Counted from the first letter of the stretch, positions 1 to 8,409 are shown. The stretch is DNA of 64,000 nt from Streptomyces coeruleorubidus (GCF_008705135.1 NZ_CP023694.1:3596001-3660000), one strand, 5' to 3'. The notes: a model not told the origin generated them from the letters alone. Made by a program: numbers and translations.

Positions 1-592
1 CCGGCTCACCCCGGTCGACCGGGCCGTCGCCGTCGATCCCGAACCGGTAGTCGTTCGACTGCCCGACCCAGTCGCCGTCGTCGTCGTGCCGCTGCACCAC
101 GGCGGCGTTGGCGGTGACGTCGTTCGGCACGGCGTCCGAGGTGACCGCGAGCCGCACCTTCACGGTGACGGTCTTCCCCGGTCCGACGGTGAACCCGGCG
201 AAGCGGTCCTCCTCGTCGGCGAACGCCCCGACGAGCTCGTCCTCCCCGGTCTTCTCGAACCGCACGGGGTGCGCCCGCGCCCCCTCGAAGAACTCCAGCC
301 GGGGCTGCGAGGGCTCCAGCGCCCGCTTGTCGTCGACGAGCACGACGACGGGGTGGATACCGGTGCACGGCCGGCCGGTCGTGTTGGTCAGGTCGAGATA
401 CCAGGTCCCGGACCCGCCCCCGGCCGTGTAGGTGCCGGGCCCGCCGTGGATGCGGGTGGTGAGCGGAAAGGTGTGGTCGTCGGGCGCGGCACAGGCGGGC
501 GCCGGGTCGTCCGCGTACGCCGGATGGGCCCCAGTGAGCAGGACGGCGGCTGCCGCCGCCAGGCAGAGGTGAGCGGGCGTGCAGGGTCGCAT
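1..592 (-). CDS. Secreted protein, 3' end cut by window edge
   Basis: The ATG at 592 opens a reading frame that runs off the left edge, so about 197 residues are visible and the C-terminus is missing. The N-terminus is a Sec signal peptide with an alanine-rich core (roughly residues 8-28, ending near AYA). The mature part starts with acidic and proline-rich sequence and continues as a beta-rich domain with a GTWYLDLTNT stretch and a later FTVGPGKTVTVKVRL stretch, the style of an extracellular immunoglobulin-like domain. Many Streptomyces proteins of this type end in a sortase signal, but that end is outside the window. No specific function is recognised. Being secreted is well supported; anything more is inference. 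Confidence 0.75.
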   Translation of the reverse strand, partial: MRPCTPAHLCLAAAAAVLLTGAHPAYADDPAPACAAPDDHTFPLTTRIHGGPGTYTAGGGSGTWYLDLTNTTGRPCTGIHPVVVLVDDKRALEPSQPRLEFFEGARAHPVRFEKTGEDELVGAFADEEDRFAGFTVGPGKTVTVKVRLAVTSDAVPNDVTANAAVVQRHDDDGDWVGQSNDYRFGIDGDGPVDRGEP

Positions 593-707
593 GGAGATGT
601 GACATTGCCGGAAGGAGCCTGCCGCTAGCCGACACCGCCGGGAACACCCCCGAACGGCGGCGCGAATCCGCCCGGACGGCGGACATCCCGAAGGGCCGAG
701 AGGATCC

Positions 708-926
708 TCAGTGGCGCCCGAGTGCCTTCGCCCGCGAGTGGGCCCAGCCGGTCAGGAGGACACCGGCGGCGGTGAGGACCGCGTAGGCCACCAGCGTGGG
801 GAGGAAGCCGCCGGGGAGCCCCTCCAGCAGCCCCCGGTCGCCGTGGTCGACGAGGAGCCGGACGAGTGCCTGGGCGCACACGACCATCATCACCATGCCG
901 AGGACCCGGAGGACGTCGTACTTCAT
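708..926 (-). CDS. Small two-helix membrane protein
   Basis: This 72-residue protein starts at an ATG (MKYDVLRVLGMVMM) and has two hydrophobic helices, about residues 6-24 and 42-62, separated by an acidic and glycine-rich loop that carries a DHGDRG motif. The C-terminus is basic. Its start faces the start of the TetR gene at 1057, and the shared 130-base intergenic region holds an inverted repeat, so it may be a target of that regulator. No function is known to me. The codon pattern is normal for the host, which supports a real gene. Confidence 0.7.
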   Translation of the reverse strand: MKYDVLRVLGMVMMVVCAQALVRLLVDHGDRGLLEGLPGGFLPTLVAYAVLTAAGVLLTGWAHSRAKALGRH

Positions 927-956
927 GGCCTTCCCTTCCGTGGGAGAGGTGTGACG

Positions 957-977
957 TTGACGTTACGAACGTATCAA
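957..977. promoter_or_regulatory. Candidate TetR-family operator
   Basis: A partially symmetric 21-base site (TTGA at one end, TCAA at the other) contains the exact inverted repeat ACGTT-ACG-AACGT at 960-972. It lies between the divergent starts of the small membrane protein (926) and the TetR regulator (1057). Position and symmetry fit an autoregulatory operator; binding is inferred. Confidence 0.45.
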
Positions 978-1056
978 TCGGCAGGCACGTGATCAGCCTT
1001 GCAACAGCTCAACTTTCGCTTTACGTCACACTTTCTCGGCGCGCTATCGTGAAGGC

Positions 1057-1926
1057 GTGCGTGACGAAAAGAAGGGGACGTGCCCGGTGTGCGGCAAGCC
1101 CACGGCCCGTCCGGGCCGGGGCCGCCCGCCCGTGTACTGCTCCCGGAGCTGCCAGGCCCGCGCCTACCGCCGGCGCCGGCAGCCGCTGCCCGCCCCGGAC
1201 AGCCCGCCCGCGCCCCGGCCGACGGACATCCGGGCACGGCAGCGGCGCCGGATCGCCGAGGCGGTGTGGCGTATCGCGGCCGAGCAGGGGCTGGACGCGG
1301 CGAGCATGCGCAGGATCGCGGCCGAGGCCAGGGTGTCGCTGCGGGTCGTGCAGTACCACTTCGACTCCAAGCACGCCCTGATGGTCGACGCGCTGCGGCT
1401 GCTGCACGAGGAGAACGAACGGCTGGCCCAGGGACGCATCCCGTACGACATGACGGAGCCATGCGCGCTGCTGCGGGCGGTGCTGGACGAGTTCCTGCCG
1501 CTGGACGAGCAACGCGCCTTCGCGCTGCGCGTTTTCACGGCGTACTACGCGCGGAGCCTGACCGACCCCGTGCTCGCGGAGGTCTTCCTGGCCGCCGAAC
1601 AGCCCCTGGAGCGGCTCGTGGCGGACATCATCGGGGTGGGCGAGGCGGCAGGGAGCACCGCGCCGGGCATCGACCGGGTGCACGAGGCGGACCTGCTGGT
1701 GTCGGGAGCGGTCGGGCTGGGCCTGGACGTCCTGCACGGCCGCCGCTCACTCGCGGACGTGCGGACGGTGCTGGAGTACCACCTGGGGCGGATCTTCCCC
1801 GACGCCACCCGCACACTCCGGCCGAATCCGGCCCCCGACCCGCGCCGGGCCCCCGTCCCCACCACGAATCCGGCCCCCGACCCTCAGCCGTCTCCCCGCC
1901 CGAACACCGGCCCCAGCACGAGCTGA
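1057..1926 (+). CDS. TetR-family regulator with N-terminal CxxC...CxxxC zinc motif
   Basis: This 289-residue protein starts at GTG 1057. Residues 8-40 hold a putative zinc site (CPVC followed by YCSRSC) and a run of arginines. A TetR DNA-binding domain follows at about residues 55-105, where IAEAVWRIAAEQGLDAASMR leads into a recognition helix ending VQYHFDSK. The rest is the usual helical ligand and dimer domain, and about 40 residues at the C-terminus are proline-rich and disordered. Family members repress nearby genes until a small ligand binds. The divergent small membrane protein gene and the inverted repeat at 957-977 are the likely targets. The zinc module before the HTH is unusual for the family. 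The 3' end overlaps the convergent ROK gene by about 40 bases. Confidence 0.85.
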   Translation: MRDEKKGTCPVCGKPTARPGRGRPPVYCSRSCQARAYRRRRQPLPAPDSPPAPRPTDIRARQRRRIAEAVWRIAAEQGLDAASMRRIAAEARVSLRVVQYHFDSKHALMVDALRLLHEENERLAQGRIPYDMTEPCALLRAVLDEFLPLDEQRAFALRVFTAYYARSLTDPVLAEVFLAAEQPLERLVADIIGVGEAAGSTAPGIDRVHEADLLVSGAVGLGLDVLHGRRSLADVRTVLEYHLGRIFPDATRTLRPNPAPDPRRAPVPTTNPAPDPQPSPRPNTGPSTS

Positions 1927-3212
1927 GCCGCCCCCACCGCCACGACTCGCCCGCCGCCCGGCGCGACACGTACCGGCACGGCGTCCTCCCCGGTCCGCCG
2001 GGCCCGCGCCCCCAGCACCGCCCCGACCCCCCGCACGAACGCCTCCGGTGTCGCGGCCACCGTCCGCCCGCCCAGCAGGACGACGTCGATGTCGAGCAGC
2101 CCGACCAGGTTCGCGGCGCCCGATCCCAGCACCCGCGCCGCCTCCTCGACATCGCCGCGCGCCACCGCACCGAGGCACAGCGCCTCCAGGCACCCGCGGT
2201 CGCCGCAGGTGCACGGCGGGCCGTCCAGCTGGATCACCTGGTGGCCGAACTCCCCGGCCCCGGTCCGGGCTCCCCGGTGCACGCTCCCGCCGATCACCAG
2301 ACCGGCCCCCAGCCCCGTACCGAGGTGCAGGTACGCGAAGGAGCCGCCCTCGCCCCCGGCCGCCAGGCCCAGCGCCGCCGCGTTGGTGTCCTTGTCGACC
2401 ACGACCGGCACCCCGAGCCGCTCCGCCAGCGCCTCCCGCAGCGGAAAGCCGTCCCACTCGGGGAAACCGGTCACCCGGTGCAGCACGCCCCGGACGTGGT
2501 CGAGCGGCCCGGGCAGCGCCACTCCGACTCCGAGCAGGGAACCGGCACGGGCGAGCAGCGACCCGGCGGGCAGCGCCTCCGTCGCCGTGACGTGCACGGT
2601 CTCGGTCGCCGTCGCCCGTACGGCTTTCGTCGCCGTCACGTGCACGGCCTCGGTCGCCGTCGCCCGTACGGCTTCCGTCGCCGTCGCCCGCACGGCATCC
2701 GCCCCCGGCACCTGCACGGCATCCTTCACCGTCGCCCGTGCCTCATCCGCCACCGGCACACGCATCGAATTCGCCACCGGCACCGGCACCGCATCCGCCA
2801 CCGTCGCCCGCACGGCTTCCGTCACCGCCGTCAGCACCGCCCCCGCACCCGCCCCCAGGTCCAGCGCGGCCCGCCGCTCCCCCACCACCGTCCCGCGCAG
2901 ATCCACGAGCACGGCCCGGACCTCGTCCCGGTCCAGGTGGACGCCCACCGCATACGCCGCCTCGGGCACCAGCCGCAGCACCGTGCGCGGCTTGCCCCCG
3001 GTCGACGCGCGGCGCCCCGCCTCCGCCGCGAGACCGTCCTCCCGCAGCCGGGCGGTGATCTTGCTGACGGCCTGCGGGGTGAGGCCGGTCCGCTCGGCGA
3101 GTTCGAGCCGGCTGATGCCGTCGGACCCGGCCGTCCGCAGCAGGTCGAGCACCAGCGCGGCGTTGTGGCTGCGCAGGGCGAGCAGGTTCGCTCCGGCCCC
3201 CGCACCAGTCAT
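1884..3212 (-). CDS. ROK-family transcriptional repressor with octapeptide repeat insert
   Basis: I chose the ATG at 3212 (MTGAGAGANLLALRSH) because a GGAG lies 8 bases upstream; an ATG at 3269 is possible. The 442-residue protein has a winged HTH at about residues 12-70 (LELAERTGLTPQAVSKITAR). A ROK sugar-kinase-like domain follows, with the LGTGLGAGLV phosphate-binding loop, the GEFGHQ motif and the CTCGDRGCLE zinc motif. Such proteins bind a sugar or sugar phosphate and release operators. Between the first strands of the N-lobe and the GVGVALPGP segment lies an insert of about 88 residues made of imperfect 8-residue repeats (EAVRATAT type), encoded by a 24-bp tandem repeat. It is divergent from a Gfo/Idh/MocA dehydrogenase with a palindrome between them, so it probably represses that gene. 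Confidence 0.88.
   Translation of the reverse strand: MTGAGAGANLLALRSHNAALVLDLLRTAGSDGISRLELAERTGLTPQAVSKITARLREDGLAAEAGRRASTGGKPRTVLRLVPEAAYAVGVHLDRDEVRAVLVDLRGTVVGERRAALDLGAGAGAVLTAVTEAVRATVADAVPVPVANSMRVPVADEARATVKDAVQVPGADAVRATATEAVRATATEAVHVTATKAVRATATETVHVTATEALPAGSLLARAGSLLGVGVALPGPLDHVRGVLHRVTGFPEWDGFPLREALAERLGVPVVVDKDTNAAALGLAAGGEGGSFAYLHLGTGLGAGLVIGGSVHRGARTGAGEFGHQVIQLDGPPCTCGDRGCLEALCLGAVARGDVEEAARVLGSGAANLVGLLDIDVVLLGGRTVAATPEAFVRGVGAVLGARARRTGEDAVPVRVAPGGGRVVAVGAAQLVLGPVFGRGDG
2581..2844. repeat. 24-bp minisatellite inside the ROK gene
   Basis: Eleven consecutive 24-base units can be laid end to end (unit starts at 2581, 2605, 2629, 2653, 2677, 2701, 2725, 2749, 2773, 2797, 2821). 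The most alike are those starting at 2605, 2629, 2653 and 2677, with a GTCGCCGTC start and an ACGGC core. Since 24 is a multiple of 3, copy number can change without shifting the reading frame; each unit encodes eight residues. Confidence 0.85.
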
Positions 3213-3284
3213 GCCGCCCACTCCACCCACTCCGCCCGTACGGTCGTCCGCCCTGTTCACACCACCCATTGTCCCCGGCGCTTG

Positions 3285-3311
3285 CACTTTGGCAACAGCG
3301 TTGCCAAAGTG
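3285..3311. promoter_or_regulatory. Palindromic operator between ROK repressor and dehydrogenase
   Basis: A perfect inverted repeat has 11-base arms (CACTTTGGCAA and TTGCCAAAGTG) around a 5-base centre. It sits 6 bases before the dehydrogenase ATG at 3318 and upstream of the ROK start. The position fits an operator that controls both divergent genes. Binding by the adjacent ROK protein is inferred. Confidence 0.7.
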
Positions 3312-3317
3312 GGTGGC

Positions 3318-4415
3318 ATGACTGGCACACCCCTCGGCACCTCCGGCCCGCCCGGCTCGCCGCTCCGCGTCGGCCTCGTCGGCTACGGCCTCGCCGGCTC
3401 CGTCTTCCACGCCCCGCTGATCGCAGCCACCGAGGGCCTCGTCCTCGACACGGTGGTCACCTCGAACCCCGAGCGGCAGCAGCAGGCCCGCGCCGAGTTC
3501 CCGGACGTGCGCCTCGCCGCCGGCCCGGACGAGCTGTTCGACCGGGCCGGGGAGCTGGACCTGATCGTCGTGGCGTCCCCGAACAAGACGCACGTGCCGC
3601 TCGCGACCGCCGCGCTCGAGGCCGGTCTGCCGGTCGTGGTCGACAAGCCCGTCGCGGGCACGGCGGCCGAGGCCCGCGAACTGGCCGCCCTCGCCGAGGA
3701 GCGCGGCCTGCTCCTCTCCGTCTTCCAGAACCGCCGCTGGGACAACGACTTCCTCACCCTGCGCAAGCTGCTGGCCGAGGGCGAGTTGGGCGACGTCTGG
3801 CGTTTTGAATCTCGCTTCGAGCGGTGGCGTCCGAAGCCGAAGGGCGGCTGGCGGGAGTCCGGCGACCCCGCAGAGATCGGAGGTCTGCTGTACGACCTCG
3901 GCAGCCATGTCGTCGACCAGGCGCTGGTCCTCTTCGGCCCGGCGGCCGCCGTGTACGCGGAGTCGGACATCCGCCGCCCGGGCGCCGAGACGGACGACGA
4001 CACGTTCATCGCCATCACGCACACCAATGGCGTCCGCTCCCACCTCTACGTCTCCGCGACCACCGCCCAGCTCGGCCCCCGCTTCCGCGTCCTGGGCTCC
4101 GCCGCGGGCTACGTCAAGTACGGCCTCGACCCCCAGGAGGCGGCCCTGCGCGACGGCCACCGCCCCGGGCCCGGCTGGGGCGTGGAGCCCGAGTCGCTGT
4201 GGGGCCGCGTGGGTTCCGGCGAGTCCCCGGTCACGGGAGGCGGCCGCCCCGAACCGACCCTCCCGGGCGACTACCCCGCTTACTATGCGGCCGTGGCGAA
4301 GGCCCTGCTGGAGGGCGCCCCGAACCCGGTGACCGCGCTGGAGGCGGCCGCCGCCCTGGACGTACTGGAGGCCGCCCGACGTTCGGCCCGCGAGAAGGTG
4401 ACGGTGACCCTGTGA
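3318..4415 (+). CDS. Gfo/Idh/MocA-family NAD(P)-dependent oxidoreductase
   Basis: The 365-residue protein starts at ATG 3318. The Rossmann fold is clear: VGLVGYGLAGSVFHAPLI at about residues 17-34, a VVASPNKTH segment and the family VDKPVA motif carrying the catalytic-type lysine. The C-terminal domain has GGLLYDLGSHVVDQAL, where this family places a catalytic histidine. Members oxidise or reduce sugars, inositols or similar polyols with NAD(P). The ROK repressor beside it supports a sugar substrate, but which one cannot be read. The start lies almost on the operator palindrome with no Shine-Dalgarno, so the mRNA may be leaderless. The next gene overlaps its stop codon (GTGA), so the two are translationally coupled. 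Confidence 0.9.
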   Translation: MTGTPLGTSGPPGSPLRVGLVGYGLAGSVFHAPLIAATEGLVLDTVVTSNPERQQQARAEFPDVRLAAGPDELFDRAGELDLIVVASPNKTHVPLATAALEAGLPVVVDKPVAGTAAEARELAALAEERGLLLSVFQNRRWDNDFLTLRKLLAEGELGDVWRFESRFERWRPKPKGGWRESGDPAEIGGLLYDLGSHVVDQALVLFGPAAAVYAESDIRRPGAETDDDTFIAITHTNGVRSHLYVSATTAQLGPRFRVLGSAAGYVKYGLDPQEAALRDGHRPGPGWGVEPESLWGRVGSGESPVTGGGRPEPTLPGDYPAYYAAVAKALLEGAPNPVTALEAAAALDVLEAARRSAREKVTVTL

Positions 4416-4939
4416 CCCACAAGAGCAACCCTTCGCACAGCCAGGAGCTGACCCCGAAGTTCCACCCGGAGCTCACCCCGAGCCTGGAGGAGCTGGAGCA
4501 GCAGGAACGCCGCCTGGTGTTCCGCCAGTTCACCCACGACGACGCCTGGGCGCTCGGCTCGCTCCTCGTCGGCATGGCCCGGGAGCGGCAGGCCCCGGTC
4601 GCGATCGACATCCACCGCGCCGGTCAGCAGCTCTTCCACGCGGCGCTCCCCGGCTCCACGCCCGACAACGACGCCTGGATCGAGCGCAAGCGCCGGGTGG
4701 TCGAGCGCTACGGCTCCGCCTCCTACCTGGTGGGCGCCCGCTTCCGCGCCAAGGGCACGACGTTCGAGGAGTCCTCGCGCCTCGACCCCGACACGTACGC
4801 GGCACACGGCGGTTCCTTCCCGATCACCGTCGAGGGCGTCGGCGTGATCGGCGCGGTGACGGTGTCCGGGCTGCCGCAGCTCCAGGACCACCGGTTCGTG
4901 GTGGAAGCGCTGGAGGAGTTCCTCGGCAAGGACCGCTAG
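4412..4939 (+). CDS. UPF0303/HbpS-like heme-degrading-domain protein
   Basis: The 175-residue protein starts at GTG 4412, overlapping the dehydrogenase stop by 4 bases. The core resembles the UPF0303 (DUF336-related) family: LGSLLVGMARERQAPVAIDI, then WIERKRRVVERYG, then FPITVEGVGVIGAVTVSGL. DUF336 proteins such as HbpS bind or degrade heme or act as small sensory proteins, while UPF0303 members are mostly uncharacterised. The first 30 residues are polar and probably disordered. Coupling with the dehydrogenase suggests a shared catabolic role under the ROK regulator. The exact reaction is unknown. Confidence 0.85.
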   Translation: MTHKSNPSHSQELTPKFHPELTPSLEELEQQERRLVFRQFTHDDAWALGSLLVGMARERQAPVAIDIHRAGQQLFHAALPGSTPDNDAWIERKRRVVERYGSASYLVGARFRAKGTTFEESSRLDPDTYAAHGGSFPITVEGVGVIGAVTVSGLPQLQDHRFVVEALEEFLGKDR

Positions 4940-5056
4940 CGACCACTGTGGCGCCGAAATCACCGGCGCCGGCTCGGAATTACGGCCGGGCCCCTCCGGT
5001 TGGCACCTGCTGTACGCATGATCACGCACGGCGCCCAACCGGAGGGATCCCAACCG

Positions 5057-5923
5057 ATGACCACCGCCCTGAAGGAAACCGTCGGCCGGTTCGGCATCTG
5101 GAGCGTAGGCCTGCGCTCGGAGGACCCGGACCGGCGCGGCGAGCTCGCCGAGGCCGCCGCCGAACTGGAGGAACTCGGCTACGGCGCCGTCTGGCTGGGC
5201 GGCAACAGCTCCGCCGCCAACGCCGCGCCGCTGATCGAGGCGACCTCGAAGCTCACCGTCGGCACCAGCATCCAGAGCATCTGGCAGCACGATCCGGACG
5301 CCGCCGGCACGGCCTTCGGGGAACTGGAGTCGGCCCACCCCGGGCGTTTCCTGCTGGGCCTCGGGGTGAGCCACGCCAAGCGCGTGGAGCAGTACGCCCG
5401 CCCCTACTCGGCCCTCGTCGGTCACCTCGACGGACTGGACGCCGAGGGCGTGCCGGCGGACCGCCGCCTCCTGGCCGCCCTGGGCCCGAAGTCGCTCCGG
5501 CTGGCCCGCGACCGGGCAGCGGGCTCGATCCCGTACCTGGTCACCCCGGAGCACACCGCGCACGCCCGCGAGATCCTGGGCGAGGCCCCGCTGCTGGCCC
5601 CGGAGCTGGGCGTCATCCCGGAGACGGACCCGGCCCGCGCCCGCGCCCTGGCCCGCGAGTTCCTGGAGATCTACCTCCCGCTGCCGAACTACACCAACAA
5701 CTTCCTCCGGCACGGCTTCACCGAGGACGACCTGTCCGACGGCGGCAGCGACCGCCTCGTCGACGCCCTGTTCGCCTGGGGCGACGAGACGGCCATCCGC
5801 GCCAAGATCGACGCGTTCTTCGAGGCGGGAGCGGACCACCTCGCCCTCCAGGTCCTGGACGGCGAACCGCGCGACGCCCTGCCTAGGAAGGCGTGGCGCG
5901 ACCTGGCTTCAGTACTGGACTGA
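5057..5923 (+). CDS. LLM-class F420-dependent oxidoreductase (TIGR03620-like)
   Basis: ATG 5057 has a GGAGG upstream and gives 288 residues. The fold is the luciferase-like monooxygenase barrel: FGIWSVGLRS at the N-terminus, AAELEELGYGAVWLGGN, LTVGTSIQSIW and HPGRFLLGLGVSHAK, which are typical of actinobacterial coenzyme-F420-dependent enzymes rather than FMN luciferases. The substrate cannot be read. It stands alone, with a 117-base gap after the UPF0303 gene and a Streptomyces intergenic repeat downstream. Confidence 0.88.
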   Translation: MTTALKETVGRFGIWSVGLRSEDPDRRGELAEAAAELEELGYGAVWLGGNSSAANAAPLIEATSKLTVGTSIQSIWQHDPDAAGTAFGELESAHPGRFLLGLGVSHAKRVEQYARPYSALVGHLDGLDAEGVPADRRLLAALGPKSLRLARDRAAGSIPYLVTPEHTAHAREILGEAPLLAPELGVIPETDPARARALAREFLEIYLPLPNYTNNFLRHGFTEDDLSDGGSDRLVDALFAWGDETAIRAKIDAFFEAGADHLALQVLDGEPRDALPRKAWRDLASVLD

Positions 5924-5927
5924 CCTT

Positions 5928-5960
5928 TCAGGGGCGCGGGGAACTGCGCGACCGGCCACG
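5928..5960. repeat. Streptomyces intergenic repeat, copy 1
   Basis: A 33-base sequence containing GGGGCGCGGGGAACTGCGCG recurs with one mismatch at 40683-40715. It sits just after a stop codon. This sequence is known to me as abundant in Streptomyces intergenic regions; it can form a partial hairpin and may act in transcript ends. Confidence 0.75.
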
Positions 5961-6014
5961 GACTGCCCGCAGCCGAAGGCCGACCGCGGTTCCCCGGCTC
6001 ACCCAGCGGAGCGC

Positions 6015-6872
6015 CTACGCGTCCTTGAACTCCTGCCGCTGCCGCCCGAGCCCCTCGATCTCCAGCTCCACGACATCCCCGGCCCGCAGGAACGGCTTGG
6101 GCTCCGGCGCCCCCAGCGCCACTCCCGCCGGCGTCCCCGTGTTGATCACGTCCCCGGGGTACAGCGTCATGAACTGACTGAGGTACCGCACGACCTCCCC
6201 CACCGGGAAGATCTGCTCGGCCGTCGTGCCGTCCTGCTTCAACTCCCCGTTGACCCACAGCCGCAGCGACAGCCGCTGCGGATCCGGCACCTCGTCCGCC
6301 GTCACCAGCCACGGCCCCAGCGGGTTGAACGTCTCGCAGTTCTTCCCCTTGTCCCAGGTCCCGCCCCGCTCGATCTGGAACTCCCGCTCGGACACGTCGT
6401 GCGCCACCGCGTACCCGCCGACATGCGCGAGCCCTTCCTCCGCGGACCCCAGGTACCTGGCCGTGCGCCCGATGACGACGGCCAGCTCGACCTCCCAGTC
6501 GGTCTTGCGGGACGCGCGCGGCACGAGCACCGTGTCGTTCGGCCCGACCACCGTGTCCGGCGCCTTCATGAAGAGGACCGGCTCGGCGGGCGGCTCGGCG
6601 CCCGTCTCGCGCGCATGGTCGTGGTAGTTCAGCCCGATGCAGACGATCTTGCCGATCCGTCCCAGCGGCGGTCCGATCCGCAGCCCTGTGGCGTCCAGTG
6701 CGGGCAGCTCACCGGCGTCGGCGGCGGCACGGACCCGACCGAGCGCCGCGTCGTCCGCGAGCAGCGCCCCGTCGATGTCCGGCACGACGCCCGACAGGTC
6801 CCGCAGGGTCCCGTCGGCGTCGAGCAGTGCGGGCCGCTCGGTTCCCGCCGTACCGACTCGCAGCAGCTTCAT
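6015..6872 (-). CDS. Fumarylacetoacetate hydrolase-family protein
   Basis: The start MKLLRVG at 6872 has a GGGAG 9 bases upstream and gives 285 residues; a longer frame to 6962 has no support. The FAH fold is plain: IVCIGLNYHDHARETG, LFMKAPDTVVGPND, TDWEVELAVVIGR with the metal-binding glutamates, GYAVAHDVSERE and GDVINTGTPAGVALG. These enzymes hydrolyse or decarboxylate acylpyruvate-like catabolites of aromatic compounds, or isomerise related hydroxy-dienoates, using Mg2+ or Mn2+. No other aromatic catabolic gene is adjacent, so the pathway is open. Confidence 0.92.
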   Translation of the reverse strand: MKLLRVGTAGTERPALLDADGTLRDLSGVVPDIDGALLADDAALGRVRAAADAGELPALDATGLRIGPPLGRIGKIVCIGLNYHDHARETGAEPPAEPVLFMKAPDTVVGPNDTVLVPRASRKTDWEVELAVVIGRTARYLGSAEEGLAHVGGYAVAHDVSEREFQIERGGTWDKGKNCETFNPLGPWLVTADEVPDPQRLSLRLWVNGELKQDGTTAEQIFPVGEVVRYLSQFMTLYPGDVINTGTPAGVALGAPEPKPFLRAGDVVELEIEGLGRQRQEFKDA

Positions 6873-7016
6873 GATCACGTCTCCCTCGATCGCGGGCGCC
6901 CGCCCGAGGCCTGCGACCCGGATGCGGCGGGCCAGCCATCGGAGGACTGGTCGATCCTCCAAGCTGGGAGTGCACTCCGCAATACCCAGTTCACGTACTG
7001 GACCCTGCCCGCCGCG

Positions 7017-7724
7017 TCACCGGTACAGCACAGCCCGCTCGACGACACTCCACGTCGTACTGGTCACGACGTACAGCGCGGCGGCCAGCGGCACGACCGC
7101 CACGGTGACGAGGGTGAAGAAGGACATGAACGGCATCACCTTGGTCACCGCCCCGAGCCCCGCCACCTGCTCACCACCGGCCGGGAGCGCCGGGTTCGCG
7201 GCCATCATGCGCTTGCTGAGGCGGTAGCTGAACGCGGCGACCCCGGCGACGACCACGAACAGCCCGGCGTAGACGAGCCCCGCCCCACCGAGGAGACCAC
7301 CCTGGAGCGCGTCCACCCACCGCTCCCCCAGCGGCGCGGCGAACAACTGGTGATCGAGCAGCTCGTTGGCCCGCCCGCCGATCGTGTCGCTGGAGAACAG
7401 GTGGTAGAGCAGGAAGAACGCGGGCACCTGGAGCAGCCCGGGCAGGCAGCCGGCCAGCGGCGACACCTTCTCCTCGGCGTGCAGCTCCAACACGGCCCGC
7501 TGGAGCTTCTCGGGGTTCTTCCCGTGCTTCTTCCGCAGCTCGGCGATCTTCGGCTGGAGCGCGGTCCGGGCCTTCTGGCCGCGCGCGGCGGCCCGGGACA
7601 GGGGGTGGACGAGGAGTCGTACGAGCGCGGTGAACAGGACGATCGCGGCGGCGGCCGCGGAAGCGCCGAACAGCGGCTGGAGCAGGTCGGCGAGTCGCTC
7701 GACCAGGTTGGCGAAGACGGACAT
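7017..7724 (-). CDS. YidC/Oxa1-family membrane protein insertase, short paralogue
   Basis: The 235-residue protein has a membrane helix at about residues 20-40 (AAAIVLFTALVRLLVHPLS), whose arginine is the type placed in the insertase groove. A basic cytoplasmic segment follows (KIAELRKKHGKNPEKLQ), then CLPGLLQVPAFFLLYHLF and two or three further helices. It lacks the large periplasmic domain of Gram-negative YidC, as expected in Actinobacteria, and is shorter than the usual oriC-linked copy, so it is probably a second paralogue. It inserts small membrane proteins with or without Sec. The downstream-facing neighbour at 7859-8170 encodes a small membrane protein in the same direction. Confidence 0.9.
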   Translation of the reverse strand: MSVFANLVERLADLLQPLFGASAAAAAIVLFTALVRLLVHPLSRAAARGQKARTALQPKIAELRKKHGKNPEKLQRAVLELHAEEKVSPLAGCLPGLLQVPAFFLLYHLFSSDTIGGRANELLDHQLFAAPLGERWVDALQGGLLGGAGLVYAGLFVVVAGVAAFSYRLSKRMMAANPALPAGGEQVAGLGAVTKVMPFMSFFTLVTVAVVPLAAALYVVTSTTWSVVERAVLYR

Positions 7725-7858
7725 GGGTGAGCCCTCCGGGGGTCTCGTCGTGCCGGGAATGACATGGCGGCATGACGACCCGCGCGGGGCCGGCTACGTG
7801 AACGTGCCGGTGCGTACCGGGATTTCCCGGCACTCCCGGGATTCCCGGGGGTGTGCCC

Positions 7859-8170
7859 CTACGCGAAGGTCGCCCGGAGGGCGTGTCCGGGTGCCCGGGG
7901 CCGGGTGCGCCCCCGGGCGTCGGGATCGCGTTGGGGCAGGAAGGCCGTACGGAGGTCACGGTCGCGGATGGCCGTACGCACCCGGGTGCGCGGCACGGCG
8001 GGCGCGCAGCGCGAGGCGATCAGGGCACAGACCGCGAGCGCGGCGGAAGCGGCGGCGGTCGCGGCGAGCGCGACGGTGGCGGAGAGACTGCCGGTGTCCA
8101 GCAGCGCCACTTCCAGGACCAGGAAGAGCAGCACGAGAGCGGGACGCAGACTCGTCCAACCGCGGACCAT
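7859..8170 (-). CDS. Small membrane protein, DUF6412-like
   Basis: The 103-residue protein has two hydrophobic helices, about residues 9-30 and 33-53, then a basic tail rich in arginine and proline. It starts 134 bases upstream of the YidC paralogue on the same strand. Proteins of this shape beside a second YidC are, from memory, DUF6412 members in Streptomyces. No function is known. They could be a substrate or partner of the insertase. Confidence 0.65.
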   Translation of the reverse strand: MVRGWTSLRPALVLLFLVLEVALLDTGSLSATVALAATAAASAALAVCALIASRCAPAVPRTRVRTAIRDRDLRTAFLPQRDPDARGRTRPRAPGHALRATFA

Positions 8171-8409
8171 CGGCTCCCCTCCTCCCGTACGTACGCTCGC
8201 TCGACTACCCGTTCTCTACGCTCTGTTCGTTATACAGGATCGCTCCGACGGTCGCGTCCGAGACTTCGTACACGGGTTTTAGAAAGGTTCGTCGCAACTC
8301 TCGACAACCCACCCGCCACACCCGATGCTTCTCGTTGCCATGAACGGGCCAACCCGCGACGCCGGGCCGGGGGGACCGGCGCCTGCCCCGATTCCCCTAC
8401 GGAGGAGCC

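Noticed and set aside
2581..2844. CRISPR-like repeat array
   Set aside because: The units are adjacent without spacers and in-frame within a gene, so it is a minisatellite. No cas gene is present in the window.
1080..3317. Very long plus-strand open frame running into the dehydrogenase
   Set aside because: It covers the TetR and ROK genes in other frames; its codon composition is not that of a gene. High GC keeps such frames open. Only the part from 3318 is coding.
3213..4160. Upstream extension of the ROK frame on the minus strand
   Set aside because: It is antisense to the dehydrogenase, and the ROK protein has a good start at 3212.
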